Notes under the pieces: generated by a model
Database searches by the model: none
Seen by the model: the letters and a program-made list of their open reading frames with translations, nothing else
What the model was told of the DNA's origin: nothing
NCBI RefSeq assembly: GCF_910594005.1
Contig: NC_057825.1
Location: 47,957,037-48,021,036 of the forward strand
Direction: 5' to 3'
DNA from: Cervus elaphus
Lineage: Eukaryota > Chordata > Mammalia > Artiodactyla > Cervidae
DNA: 64,000 nt
Shown: positions 34,681 through 46,545 of the stretch, one piece after another
Layout of the letters: each line of letters opens with the position of its first letter
Position numbering within the stretch: position 1 is the first letter of the stretch
Position numbers and translations under genes: made by a program

Positions 34681-36106
34681 TGGCTCAACTCTGAAGGACA
34701 TTACAGTAGTGTTTTCAAAAATACATAATAACTAAATTCATCAAATGTTATATGACAATAGTATTTTTTTCTCATTTGTCATTTAAAGCATATGAGTCTG
34801 TTTGACATTATATAATTATTTTATAATTGGTACTAGAGATCAAATTCCAGTTCACATCCTTTGCATAAATAAGGTACAAATATATATAGAATGTGTTGAT
34901 TTCCCCATGCTTTTACCTAGTTGTATTACAGAGAGAACTTTCAAATGTGTTAAACTTTAGGAGGGTATATTTATTTTAAAGCTCTTTGTAAAGTATCAGA
35001 ATTGTTTTTGAAAAGTTATTAATTTCTCTCAGTTTCTATGTAACACAAGTATATTTAATTAAAAATGCATTTTCCCACAAGTAAACCATTTACTTTTAAG
35101 ATACCTAGAGTACAATAAAAATATTTTTGTATCCCTCAAATAAGAATGCACAGCCATATGCCATAGGATCACAGTACAACTTTCATCAGCAATCACATCT
35201 CTCAGTCTTTAAATGTCAAATTAAATTGGCATTTAAGAAAATTGCTTCAGGATATATGTCACATATCTTTTAAATACTAGTTGGTATTTTTAGCCATTAT
35301 TTCATTACCATGAAATTGAGTACTACTGTCCAATTAGACATTAATTACCAGTCTAAATATGGCTAATGTTCTAACCAGGATGTCACTAGGCATTTTAATT
35401 TTACTAAATTAAATGCAATGAAATTTAACTTTGCAGATTTCACAATTCAAATACACCTTTAATTATAAAGGTGTATGTGAATGGAAGAGAACAAATGTTC
35501 TCTAACCTTAAAATTCTGGTGAAATTAAACATGATATTTAGTGGAATCACCCCAGGAGCTCAGAGGGGTGATGGCCCATTAGGTACCCTGCAGGAAATCT
35601 CCCACTCATCACTCTAAAACCTCCCCATGTTCAACAGAGCCACTGCTTCAACAACTTCAGCAGCAAAGAGTACTAAATTTTGCAAATGTCTTTCTTTTAT
35701 TAAGCAAAGTATCCCCACTGTAATGTTAGTCTTTTATTTCTGCCTTTTGGAGCAGAGTAGAATGGATTTATTACTCTTCAAATATTTGATGATGACTACT
35801 CTATTTTCCCCCTGTCTTATGGGTTAACTAGATATATGGCAGTACACCAACATCATTTTTGTTGCTCTCTTAGCAATCAGCATCCTTCTTAAAATGGGGG
35901 CCTCTGATATGGGAATGGTGTCACTCCAAAGTCCTTTCAATTCACATCCTTCTTTAACATAATAAACCATATCCTCTAAACATCTATCAGAAATACCTCT
36001 AAAGGCAAAGCAAGAGATGTCTTTGACATATTTTTATTTCATAATATCATTTTAAGAATTCTAATTGTTTTAAGGCCCTTTAACTTGTGAGCAACAGAAA
36101 TGATAT
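34681..36106. other. No gene seen; 1.4 kb of unique sequence
   Basis: AT-rich. A GC-richer patch at about 35540-35660 holds the start of a 66-codon frame (35627-35827) with no recognised similarity. Confidence 0.5.
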
Positions 36107-36558
36107 GTATAGTCAAAGCTATGGTTTTTCCAGTTATCATGGACAGATGTCAGAATTGGACCATAAAGAAGGCCAATCACTGCAGAATTGATGCTTTCAA
36201 ATTGTGATGCTGGAGAAGATGCTTGAGAGTCCCTTATACTGCAAGGAGATCAAACCAGTCAATCCTAAAAGAAATCAATCCTGACTATTCATTGGAAGGA
36301 CTGTTGTTAAAGCTGAAGCTCTAGTCCTTGGCCATGTGATGTGAAAAGCTAACTCATTGGAAAAGTCCCTGATGCTGGGAAAATTGAAGACAAAAGGAGA
36401 GGGGTTGGCAGAAGAGATGGTTAGATGACATCAGTGACTCAACGGACATGAATTTGAGCAAATTCTGGGAGACAGTGGAGGACAGAGGAGCTTGATGTGC
36501 TATAGTCCATTGGGTCACAAAAAGTAGGACATGACTTGCTGACAGAATAACAACAATC
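36107..36558 (+). mobile_element. BovB 3' end, strongly diverged
   Basis: 'agtcaaagctatggtttttc' to 'aagtaggacatgacttgctg'. Same region as 33813-34292 but with many more substitutions and indels, so an older insertion. Confidence 0.88.
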
Positions 36559-37721
36559 AAGGTACTGCACATTTATTTTTCTCTTAAACTTCTACTTGTA
36601 CAGATTAAAACAATAAAGTAAGTACTTAAATAAAACAAATAGGAAATTGCAAATATCAAAGTAATAACAATAACTCTTCTCTTGAGTCTGTAGACAAATT
36701 GTCCAGGAAACTTACCTTTTCTCATCTCTTCCTTATCCTAATTTCCCTTGATTTAAATATATTGTTATCTTGACACAACCAAGTTAACATGAAAATATGT
36801 TTTACCTTAAAGATTTGTATTGTTAATTCTTACTAATGCTTCTTCCCATACCAAACATATACTAATATATTTTTTCAAGATATCACACAGACAGTATAGC
36901 TGTAGAGAATCTGTGTATGTGAAAATGTCTTTCAAATCTTAAATAAAGTTTTGTGGAATGTGGCACCCTTTGAACATAACCAATTTGGATGAAAAATAAA
37001 AATATCAGACTCATGAAAATGCTTGTTAATTTAAAAGAATGGGAACCATCAAAAGTATCAGATCAAGATTCCCTGATATGAAAGGAACTTACAAAAAGAA
37101 ACAAGTAAATTTAAGTCTCCTATTTATTTTAAAGGATGTTTTTTGGACCTGAAAGTCATTGAAGCTACAAAGTATAATGACTCAAAAGTCAGGAGAGATT
37201 TCTCTGCTGTGAAAACATGAATTGAAATTCAAAAATAAATTTGTGATAATGAATGGTATAACATTTACAATAGACAACAAAAAATTAAACTCAGTAAATA
37301 AAGGGATGCATACAAAGTATCTAATGGAAATAGACTAAAGAGATAAGAAATTCAATAAATGAATGTTACACATTTGAGAAAGAAAGATAAAGAAGTAAAG
37401 AGACAAATATTGATAGCAATAATTGAAGAATCATTTTTTTAATCTGAAGAAAAATAGTCATTACTATAAGTCAAACTCAATAGCAGAGGCTCCTATGAAA
37501 TATTTTTACCGACTTATTTTAATTTCAAGATTAACAAAATAAATCCAACACATGCCAAGAATAAACAAAAAAGGAATTAAAGAAAACAAAGCAACAACTG
37601 AGCAAAACATTTCATGGCAAAGGCAAGGGGAAGGAATCAATCTGGAGCACAGCTCTAAGATTCTGAGAGAATAAACAAGCCAAAAAATAAAAAGATTTTA
37701 AAGTAAAAAGTCTCCATTCTG
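36559..37721. other. No gene seen
   Basis: A-rich sequence without recognised similarity; possibly decayed L1, but I cannot anchor it. Confidence 0.45.
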
Positions 37722-38400
37722 TCATGGACCCTAGTGATGGCTTGAAAAGAATTACCAGACACAGAGTATCACAGAAATGAGTGAGTTCATTAACAACAAA
37801 GAGCAGAGATAATGTGGATGCTGAAAGCACAGCAGGCCAACCTCCTGACAGGTCAGGGAGAGCTGATGCTTTTTGTGGCTTAGTAGCCAATTTTTACAGC
37901 CTGAAGGCAAAGAAAATTGCTGCTGGAAATTCCTTCTGGAAGGGTGACATAAGTTGATTAGTTCAAGAGCTATAGGGTGAGTACAGGGGTTTTTGCTTAA
38001 TATGCCATCAAGGAGCTGACCAGTAAGGATGGGTTGGTGAGGCGGAGGGCTCTTGGCAATGGTTACAATGGGGCTCAGTCAGTTCCAGAGATGACCTTGG
38101 TACAGGGCTCTGCGTGTGTGGCATTGGTACAATACCTCTTACCTATGACCTTGGTAAAGGGTTCCATCGATTTAACCATATGTAGAAACTGCAGGAAAAC
38201 AGATTACTTATATATCCTCCCCTCCAAGTTATCAGAAATATTCTTCAGAACTAGTGTTGTAACCTGCATTCTATGACTGGCTGAGAGATCTAAGGACTCT
38301 GTGTCTAGTGGGAAATTCTCCACTCTCCCTTTCACTCATAAAATTCCCCATGAAGCATCCATTGTAATGTGTCTACCCTGTCCTGCTTTAGTAAGTCAAA
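37722..38400 (-). mobile_element. Probable ruminant ERV LTR, antisense
   Basis: 'accagacacagagtatcaca' through 'gggctcagtcagttccagag' resembles a bovine ERV LTR read antisense. The presumed polyadenylation signal on the minus strand is degraded ('ttaatgaactc' where AATAAA is expected). GC-richer than its neighbours. Ends are approximate and no TSD was found. The 92-codon minus frame (37612-37890) is incidental. Confidence 0.5.
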
Positions 38401-39319
38401 CTGTATCTTAAGGAAAATGTCCTTTTTCTAGCTCTAGAAGTTACTGGATGATGTATTTCTCAAAAAGTTCTTCCTTGGATACTTATGTATAAATTTGCTA
38501 TTTTCCATAACTTTTTGAAGGTTGTTGGGGAAGACCTGTAATGCTTAGGAATATATTTTGTCTCTTGAATCTCTCTCACTCCTCCCAAATCCACCACAAA
38601 TAAACATAAAATTTGTTCTTTTTTGTTTTTGTTTTGTTTTGCTTTGTCTTACCATGTAATTGTAGCTACAAGAGAAATTCTCTATCTATCCACCTGTATC
38701 AATACTCTGAAACCAGCCTTTTCTTTTTAGACATTTTGTAAAGTTGCCACTATTGTGGGAGTAACTAATTCTATACTCTTCTGTAGAATTTTTTGCTCAA
38801 TTTAGCTTCTGACAATTGGAAAAATGACTGCAGCATCCACACAACAAATAGATGGAGACTAAATTCTGCAAGGAGTATGAAAGTGAGGCATAAGATTACA
38901 GCACGGACTCATTAGAGTCAGGTCAAAAAATCCATAAACTAGCTTGCCAGGTTAATGCCAGCTTCTGTTCTCTTCCCAGCAAGACTGTGGAAGCTGGTTT
39001 CTGAATCAGTTACAGGAGCAGACTTCCTTACAGAGGGCTGGCCAGATCAATAAGAGCAGAAGAGAATGAATGAACTGGAGCCAACAGTACAGCACATCCA
39101 TTCTTGTTTCATCTGTGCTGAATGCATCCATATCCAAAGGAAAACAGTCCATCTGAATTTTAACAAAAGAATATTTACAAAATGTATATTTTAATGCATC
39201 TACTGTTTTATTACTGCATCTCCTTTTAATACGCATCAGTCACTTTAGAAATACTTTTAAATACTGGGTAGCAGTGGGAGGAGGAAGGCCCAAGAGGGAG
39301 GGGATATATATGTATTTAT
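38401..39319. other. No gene seen; (TTTTG)-rich tract
   Basis: T/G-rich tract at 38613-38648. A 76-codon minus frame (39006-39236) has no recognised similarity. Confidence 0.5.
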
Positions 39320-39529
39320 GGGCTTCCCTGGTGGCGCACATCGTAAAGAAAATGCCTGCAAGCGTGAGACCCTGGTTTGATCCCTCGGTCAGGAAGATCC
39401 CTTGGAGAGGAGAAGGACTATCCACTCCAGTATTTTTGCCTGGAGAAATCCATGGACAGAGGAACTTGATGGGTTACAGTCCATGGGATCCCAAAGAGTT
39501 GGACACAACTGAGCAACTAACACTTTCAC
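39320..39529 (+). mobile_element. Bov-tA SINE
   Basis: 'gggcttccctggtggcgcac' to 'ggacacaactgagcaactaa', followed by 'cactttcacc' and a (TA)n stretch. Confidence 0.9.
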
Positions 39530-39545
39530 CATATATATATATACC

Positions 39546-39712
39546 TCACCTGTTGGTTGCACAGTGATAAAGAATCTGCCTGCCGATGCAGGAGACACAA
39601 GAGACGCAAGTTTGACCCGTGGGTCAGGGGGATCCCCTGGAGTAGGAATGGCAACTCACTCCAGTCCATGGGGTTCCAAAAGAGTCATACGTGGCTGAGT
39701 GATGGAACACAT
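39546..39712 (+). mobile_element. Second Bov-tA SINE with internal deletion
   Basis: 'ctgttggttgcacagtgata' to 'catacgtggctgagtgatgg', directly after the previous SINE in the same orientation and separated by a (TA)n tract. The middle ('tattcttgcctggagaa' part) is deleted. Confidence 0.8.
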
Positions 39713-39740
39713 GCACACTCACTTAGCTGACTCACTTATT

Positions 39741-39810
39741 GAACAGCAGAAACTAACATAACATTGTAAAACAATTTTAATCCAATAAAAATAATAAAAA
39801 AATAAAATTG
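39741..39810 (+). mobile_element. Ruminant L1 3' end
   Basis: 'cagaaactaacataacattg' then 'aattttaatccaataaaaat' matches the last bases of the ruminant L1 3' UTR, with its polyadenylation signal and A-rich tail. Only about 70 bp remain. Confidence 0.65.
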
Positions 39811-40659
39811 TCTTTATCAGTACAGTAACAAGGGAAAGCTGGACACACAGATTAATAATGACAATATGATATGAAAACATCTTGAATGTGAGAAGTCTAC
39901 CAAAGAACCCTACTTTTCTTCCTCCTTACCACCTTCTGCTCCTTCTCTTCTAACATCTGTGCTCTAGGTCCTGGTGAAACATCTAGAAGTGGTCTAACAA
40001 TTTCATTACTGACAGTTATTTCTAGAAGTATTTCTTTTCTATGATTTTTTAAAGAAATGGGTATTTATAAGATGTGTGACTTTTTCAATTCTTCTATATC
40101 ATATGTTCTTAACAGTTTTACGTAGGGGAGACTGACATTTGGCAAAAGTAATTTTCTTTCTAAAGTTGAGAGCCATTTTTCTTTCTTTTTTTTCCTTCAG
40201 ATTATATGCATAAGCTTTCTATAATAGACAGTTAATCTATACATGGCCCAAAGGTTGATGGGCCCTGACTGGTGGTCTGTCATATATATATGGAATATAT
40301 ATATATTCCAAAGTCAAAATCTGGTGAAATGAAGACCATGGCCACACACTTAGGCTCACAAAATGGGGTCATGGGCTTCAGAGTTCTCCTGTCTTTGGGT
40401 ACCCTAGGAAGGGGAATTGTCACCTTGGGGATCTCACCTGGTGGTCAGACCAGGCTATGGAAGGGCTCCAAAGGTTTGGGCTATGTTCTCCTGCTCAACC
40501 ACTTCCAGCTGGAAATTCATTTTTTTTTTTAAGCTTCCAAAATATGTCAGCTAAATGCAGAAATAAAATTTACAAAATTATATAGGGTTTAAGATGAATG
40601 ATGATATTAAATATAAAAATAATATAGAATATAAAGATAAAATATGAATACCAAAATGA
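39811..40659. other. No gene seen; AT palindrome
   Basis: A perfect 20-bp palindrome (tggaatatat and its reverse complement) lies at 40291-40310. An 86-codon plus frame (40272-40532) has no recognised similarity. Confidence 0.5.
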
Positions 40660-41250
40660 GATCTCATAACTTTCAGATTGGGAGAAATTGACAATATCAA
40701 TTATTGACAAGAAGGGAGAAAGAACTTTAATACTCTATTGTAGGAAGTGTGAATTGCCACACTGACTTTGGCAAATACTTTGAAAACCTCAACTAAAGTT
40801 AAAAATGTGTGTGCTTTATGACTAGAAATTCCACTTTTGTATTTGTCCCTTATATAAATTATTTACCCATTTGAATAAAAAGCTACACAAGGATGATCAG
40901 AACACTCTCTGCTAAACTAATAAACTAGAGATAATCTCAATACAAACCAACATGTGAATGCATAAGTAAATTGTAGTATATTTAAACAATGGAAAGCTGA
41001 ATAGAAATGCAATTAATTAATTAGAACTATTTATAAAAACCTGGATAGATCTCAAAAACATAATCATGAGTGACTGTAAAAATTGCAAAATTATATCTTT
41101 AAGTCCATGTTAATAACATATAAATCATTACCAATAATACCACAGCTTATTCTGGCTAAAGTGTGGAGAAATTATGTGCAATAGAGAGACAGTAAATATG
41201 GTGAAATATGAAAGTACCGTGACTGCACTGGAGAAAAGAGAGATTTCAAA
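40660..41250 (+). mobile_element. Old L1 3' part
   Basis: 'actagaaattccacttttgt', 'acaaggatgatcagaacact' and 'aacaatggaaagctgaatag' follow the order of the L1 ORF2 end ('cccagcaattccactcctag', 'atgttcatagcagcac', 'caatggaatattattcagcc'). Strongly decayed, no open frame. Confidence 0.6.
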
Positions 41251-41460
41251 AAGAATTCAAAGAAACATATATCTCTTTGTAATTTTATTTCTTTAAAAAT
41301 GTCTGAAAATAATATGGGGAAAATAGTTAAATCTGAGTGATATTTGTTGGGTGTATATTATTCTCCAGTGTAATTTTTGAACCTTTGATATATTCCAGGA
41401 ACACAAAAGGACATATTTTGAAATAATGACAATTAACTGGGTTTCTCTGATAGAATAACT

Positions 41461-42267
41461 ATGAAAAGAAGAGCAAAGCGCAAAGGAGAAAAGGAAAGAT
41501 ATACCCATCTGAATGCAGAACTCCAAAGAATAGCAAGAAGAGTTAAGAAAGCCTTCCTCAGTGATCAATGCACAGAAATAGAGGAAAATAATAGAATGGG
41601 AAAGACTAGAGATCTCTTCAAAAAAATCAGAGATACCAAGAGAACATTTCATGCAAAGATGGGCACAATAAAGGACAGAAATAGTATGGACTTAACAGAA
41701 GCAGAAGACATTAAAAAGAGGTGGCAAGAACACACAGAACTATACAGAAAAGATCTTCATGACCCAGATGATCATGATGGAGTGATCACTCACCTAGAGG
41801 CAGACACCCTGGAATGCGAAGTCAAGTGGGCCTCAGCAAGCATCACTACAAACAAAGCTAGTGAAGGTGATGGAATTCCAGTTGAGCTATTTCAAATCCT
41901 AATAGATGATGCTGTGAAAGTGCTGCACTCAATATGCCAACAAATTGGGAAAATGCAGCAGTGGCCACAGGACTGGAAAAGGTCAGTTTTTATCCCAATC
42001 CCTAAGAACAGCAATGCCAAAGATTGCTCAAATTACCGCAAAATTTCACTCATCTCTCATGCTAGTAAAAAATTGCTCAAAATTCTCCAAGTCAAGCTTC
42101 AACAATATGTGAACTATGGTATTCTAGATGTTCAAGCTGGCTTTAGTAAAGGCAGAGGAACCAGAGATCCAATTGACAACATCCATTGGATCAAGAAGGC
42201 AAGGGAGTTCCACAAAAACATCTACTTCTGCTTTATTGACTATGCTAAAGCCTTTGAAGATCTGTGA
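41461..42267 (+). pseudogene. BovB linker plus RT N-terminal remnant
   Basis: The longest BovB frame here (268 codons): the basic linker (RAKRKGEKERYTHLNAEL, GKTRDLFKKIRDTKRTF), then RT fingers (SGEGDGIPVELF-like segment, WPQDWKRSVFIPIPKNSNAK, CSNYRKISLISHASKKLLK) up to motif A (YFCFIDYAKAFEDL), where 'gaagatctgtgaag' breaks the frame. Motifs B and C lie downstream in other frames. Confidence 0.9.
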
Positions 42268-42442
42268 AGATCACCGCAAACTGTGGAAAATTCTTAAAGA
42301 GTGGAGAGTATCAAACCACATGACATGCCTCTTGATAAATCTGTATGCAGGTCAGGAGCAACAGTTAGAACTGGACATGGAACAACAGACCGGTTGCAAA
42401 TTGGGAAAGGCTGTATTTTGTCACCGTGCTTATTTAACTTAT

Positions 42443-42637
42443 GGGCTTCTCTTGTGGCTCAGCTGGTAAAGAATCTGCCTGCAATGCAGGAGACCTGGGT
42501 TTGATTCCTGGGTTGGGAAGTTCCCCTGGAGAAGGGAAAGGCTACCCACTCTGGTATTCTGGCCTAGAGAATTCCATGGACTGTATAGTCCATGGGGTCA
42601 AAAACAGCTGGACACAACTGAGCGACTTTCACTTTCA
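42443..42637 (+). mobile_element. Bov-tA SINE inside BovB
   Basis: 'gggcttctcttgtggctcag' to 'tgagcgactttcactttca'. The 14-bp TSD (42429-42442 'cttatttaacttat', 42638-42651 'cttatttaaattat', one difference) is made of BovB sequence, proving the SINE came after this BovB. Confidence 0.93.
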
Positions 42638-43687
42638 CTTATTTAAATTATATGCAGAGTACATCATGGGAAATGCTGGGCTGGATGAAACACAAGCTGG
42701 AATCAAGATTGGCAGGAGAAATATCAATAAGCTCAGATATGCAGATGACACCACCCTTTGGCAGAAAGTGAAGAACTAAAGAGCCTCGTGATGAAAGTGT
42801 AAGAGGAGAGTGAAAAAGTTGGCTTAAAACTCAACATTCAGAAAACTAAGATCATGGCATTTGGTCCCATCTCTTCATGGCAAATAGATGGGGAAGCAAT
42901 GGAAACAGTGACAGATTTTATTTTTTGATGGTGCTCCAAAATAACTGCAGATGGTGACTGCAGCCATGAAATTAAAAGATGCTTGCTCCTTGGAAGAAAA
43001 ATTATGACCAACCTAGACAGCATATTAAAAAGCAGAGACATTACTTTGCCAACAAGGTCCTTCTAGTCAAAGCTATCATTTTCCCAGTAGTCATGTATAG
43101 ATGTGAGAGTTGGACTATAAAGAAAGCTGAGTGCCAAAGAATTGATACTTCTGAACTGTGGTGTTGGAGAAGACTCTTAAGAGTCCTTAGACTGCAGGGA
43201 GATCCAAACAGTCTATCCTAAAGGAAATCAGTACTGAATATTCATTGGAAGGACTGATGCTGCAGTTGAAACTCCAATACTTTGGCAAGCTGATGTGAAG
43301 AGCTGACTCATTTGCAAAGACCTTGATGCTGGGAAAGATTCAAAGCTGGAGGAGAAGGGGACAACAGAGGATGAGATGGTTGGATGGCATCATAGACTCA
43401 ATGGACATGTGTTTGAGTAAACTCTGGGAGTTGGTGAGGGACAGGGAGGCCTGGTGGGCTGCAGTCCATGGGGTTGCAAAGAGTTGGTACGACTGAGTGA
43501 CTGAACTGAACTGAACTCTGATAGAGTGTGTCTTGTGGGTTTACTTCAAGCACTTTTCAAAGCTCTCCCCTCTTCTACATGCTGAATTCAGGATGGCTTT
43601 ATCTTCTGGATTCATAATCCCCATTAGGAGTTCTGGGCATCTTGCAACAGGTTCTACAGCTTTGTTAGTGATCAGTGGTCCTCTTTT

Positions 43688-43952
43688 TGTTGTTTTTCAG
43701 TCACTATGTCATGTCTGACTCTTTGTAACCCCATGAATTGCCCTACACCAATCTTCTCTGTCCTTCACTATCTCCCTGAGTTTGCTCAAATTCATGTCCA
43801 TTGAGTCAGTGATGCCATCCAGCCATCTCATCCTCTGTCACCCTCTTCACCTCTTGCTCTCAATCTTTCCTAGCATCAGGGGCTTTTCCAATGAGTCAGC
43901 TCTTCACATCAGGTGGCCAAAGTATTGGAGCTTCAGTTTCAGCATCAGTCCT
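43688..43952 (-). mobile_element. BovB 3' end, antisense
   Basis: 'tgttgtttttcagtcactat' to 'cagtttcagcatcagtcctt'. 265 bp, 5' truncated. Confidence 0.9.
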
Positions 43953-45634
43953 TCTTTTAACCTTATGTAAATTATGTCTCCCTAAAATAAATTTTGAAAT
44001 TGACTTCAAAACCAATGGGAAATGTCCAATACCAAAGGCAGGTGCTGGTTGATATTCAGTAGTTTGTTTGTTTGTTTTAATCCACATTTAATTCTAGGTT
44101 GCTTTTGTCTAGGGCTTCACAGAATTTTATTTATAAGAAACTTTGATTTTTTCTTAGAATTGTTCTTAATCTCCCAAGGTCCAGATTTTAGATAATGAAA
44201 ATATAGAGCAATATAGTAGCAAAATCCACACCCCACTCTGGAGTCTAAGAAAAAATATCCATAAAAATGCAGTGTCCTTAAAAACAAAAAGAAACTTAAG
44301 ATTGAAACTTAAATATTATTAATAACTATTGACTCAGTGTTTTGGTTTCAAGAACTTTCAACCATACTATGTCAGCTATCATATCTTCCTCCAAATACAG
44401 TTATACCTAAAGGTAGTTTAATATAGCAAAGTAAGGGCTTCACATTGAAGAAAATGATCAACCATAAAATATTACATTTTGTCAATTTAAAATCTAAAAA
44501 TCAACACTGAATTTCTGAGAAGCCAAGTCAGTTCTTAGAATGACCCAGGTAGATAAGTGTTAAGTTGAGATTAGAACCTGGATCTCCTGATTACCAGACT
44601 CAAAACAAGAAAATGGGCCAAAAATATTTTGCTGTGTGAACATGTAGACAGACATTTAGTTTCATTTGTATATAATCACTACTTCACTCATAGCTGTAAG
44701 TATAATCGTCAAGGACAGGAAGTTCAGAGAAATAACATTAGATGCTGATCTCATTTCATATGTACCACAGACAGAGATCTGTCAGCACTAATAGTAAGTA
44801 AGAGAGATTTCTGAAATTGAAAGTGAGTGCAGGAAACCTTTTATGTTTAGAATAAAAATTACCTAAGAATTGGCTGCAGCCCATCCCAAAGTGGATTGAC
44901 ATTGTAGCTCTACATTAATTGATTTCCCAGAATATTTTGTAGGAGATGTGTTACAATCCCCTATAAATGCCCCTAATGTTTTCCATGCAGAACAGTTAGA
45001 AACTAAAAGCTAATGCTTCAAGTCATTTAGAATACTCTCAGGGCTCGTAACTACTTTGACTGAAAAAATTATGATCAGCAAACATATATGAAAAGCTTTT
45101 GAAGCCAGAATAATAATAATTAAAAAAACTGCTATAAAATCAACAAGTTCAACTGATACCACCACTTATACCGACTGCATAGTCTGGGGCTCTGATATAC
45201 AGGAAAACTGATTGATACAATTGAGTAGTAAGGCAAATATGATTGGGGCAACTACTTTTAATCTTAGGACTTCTCGATTGTTTTGTTGTTGCTATTTGTG
45301 CTTTATTTGTCTTCTATATAAAGTATTGGAGAACACAGGCAACTCATAAGTATCTAGTGAACAGTTACCATTTATATGTAAGATTACTGTATAACAATGT
45401 AGTTATCTAAATCCCTGTCTCCTTCTGGGTTTCAGCCCAGTCTCCCCATCCAGGTTCAGCTCAAGTGATGTTTCAAATCTTTCTCAGCCAATACTCACAC
45501 TAATTTCTCCCTTCTTAAAATTAGTGTGACATACATAGGAAACATATAAGTTGGTATTTAATCAAAACCCTCTTTTGTTGTTTTCCTTTTGCAGTTGAGT
45601 AAACCCTGCTTCTCTTGGAGAGAAAGACAAGAGA
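43953..45634. other. No gene seen; 1.7 kb of unique sequence
   Basis: A short (TTTG)n tract at 44063-44078 is the only recognised feature. Confidence 0.5.
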
Positions 45635-45814
45635 CAGTGAAGCATAGTACTTAAGAACATGGGTTATGGCAATCAGAAGCTTGAATGTAATTTCTAGGTG
45701 TCTAGTTATTGGCTGGATATTTTAGGGCAAGAAACAGAAACTCTCCTTATCTCCATTTTATTAAAGATATGTGGAAAAAGCAATAATATACATTTTATAA
45801 CATTGTTTTAGGGT

Positions 45815-46229
45815 GTATGGATGTGAGAGTTGGACTATAAAGAAAGCTGAGTGCCGAAGAATTGATGCTTTTGAACAGTGGTGTTGGAGAAGACTCTTGA
45901 GAATCCCTTGGACTCCAAGGAGATCCAACCAGTCCATCAGTCCTGGGTGTTCATTGGAAGGATTGATGTTGAAGCTGAAACTCCAATATTTTGGCCACCT
46001 GATGCAAAGAACTGACTCATTTGAAAAGACTCTGATGCTGGGAAAGATTAAGGGCAGGAGGATAAGAGGACGACAGAGGATGAGATGGTTGGATGGCATC
46101 ACTGACTCGATGGACATGGGTTTGGGTGGACTCCGGGAGTTGGTGAAGGACAGGCAGGCCTGGCATGCTGAGGTTCATGGGGCCGCAAAGAGTTGGACGT
46201 GACTGAGCGACTGAACTGAACTGAACTGA
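45815..46229 (+). mobile_element. BovB 3' end inside MIR
   Basis: 'gtatggatgtgagagttgga' to 'gactgaactgaactgaactg'. A 129-codon frame (45813-46202) covers the RT C-terminal region. A short 5-bp direct repeat 'agggt' (45810-45814 and 46230-46234) is the probable TSD. Confidence 0.9.
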
Positions 46230-46240
46230 AGGGTTTATAT

Positions 46241-46458
46241 CAATGGGTCTCAAGCAGGGAGAAAATTTGCTTTCCAGGGGACTTTTGGCATTGTGTGGAG
46301 ATATTTACATTTGTTACATCTGAGAATAAGCAAGTGGCTACTTGTATCTGGTAGGTGGAGTCTAAGGGTAAGCTTAACATTCTATAAGGCATGGGAAAAT
46401 CCACAATAAATAATTATCTGGCCCCAAATGTTAATAGTGCAGAGATTGAGGAATCCTG
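46241..46458 (+). mobile_element. MER5A-type hAT DNA transposon (non-autonomous)
   Basis: Starts 'caatgggtctcaagcaggga' and ends 'gagattgaggaatcctg', matching MER5A ('cagtggttctcaa' to 'gttgagaaaccctg'). The flanking 8-bp duplication with one difference (46233-46240 'gtttatat', 46459-46466 'gtttaaat') is the TSD length of hAT transposons. It has no coding capacity. Confidence 0.85.
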
Positions 46459-46545
46459 GTTTAAATGAATGAATTCATGTAAAACACTTAGAGCAGTGAC
46501 TGGCACATAGAGAGGGTTCAATAAAGAATTAAAAGGTATTAGTAT

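Larger units (their letters stand above)
41455..43515 (+). mobile_element. BovB LINE, 1.9 kb, with nested SINE
   Basis: A perfect 10-bp TSD 'ctctgataga' (41445-41454 and 43516-43525). It is 5' truncated in the EN-RT linker and reaches the usual 3' end in 'actgaactgaact'. A Bov-tA interrupts it at 42443-42637. Motif C reads KLRYADDTTL (intact YADD), in the frame after the SINE, but indels separate all parts. Confidence 0.94.
45635..46545 (+). mobile_element. MIR SINE, near full length, split by BovB and MER5A
   Basis: The MIR head and core are at 45635-45814 ('gtacttaagaacatgggtta', 'attttagggcaagaaacag', 'ctccttatctccattttatt'). Its tail is at 46467-46545 ('catgtaaaacacttagagca', 'gtgactggcacatagagagg'). 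The intervening sequence is a BovB end and a MER5A element. Confidence 0.8.
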
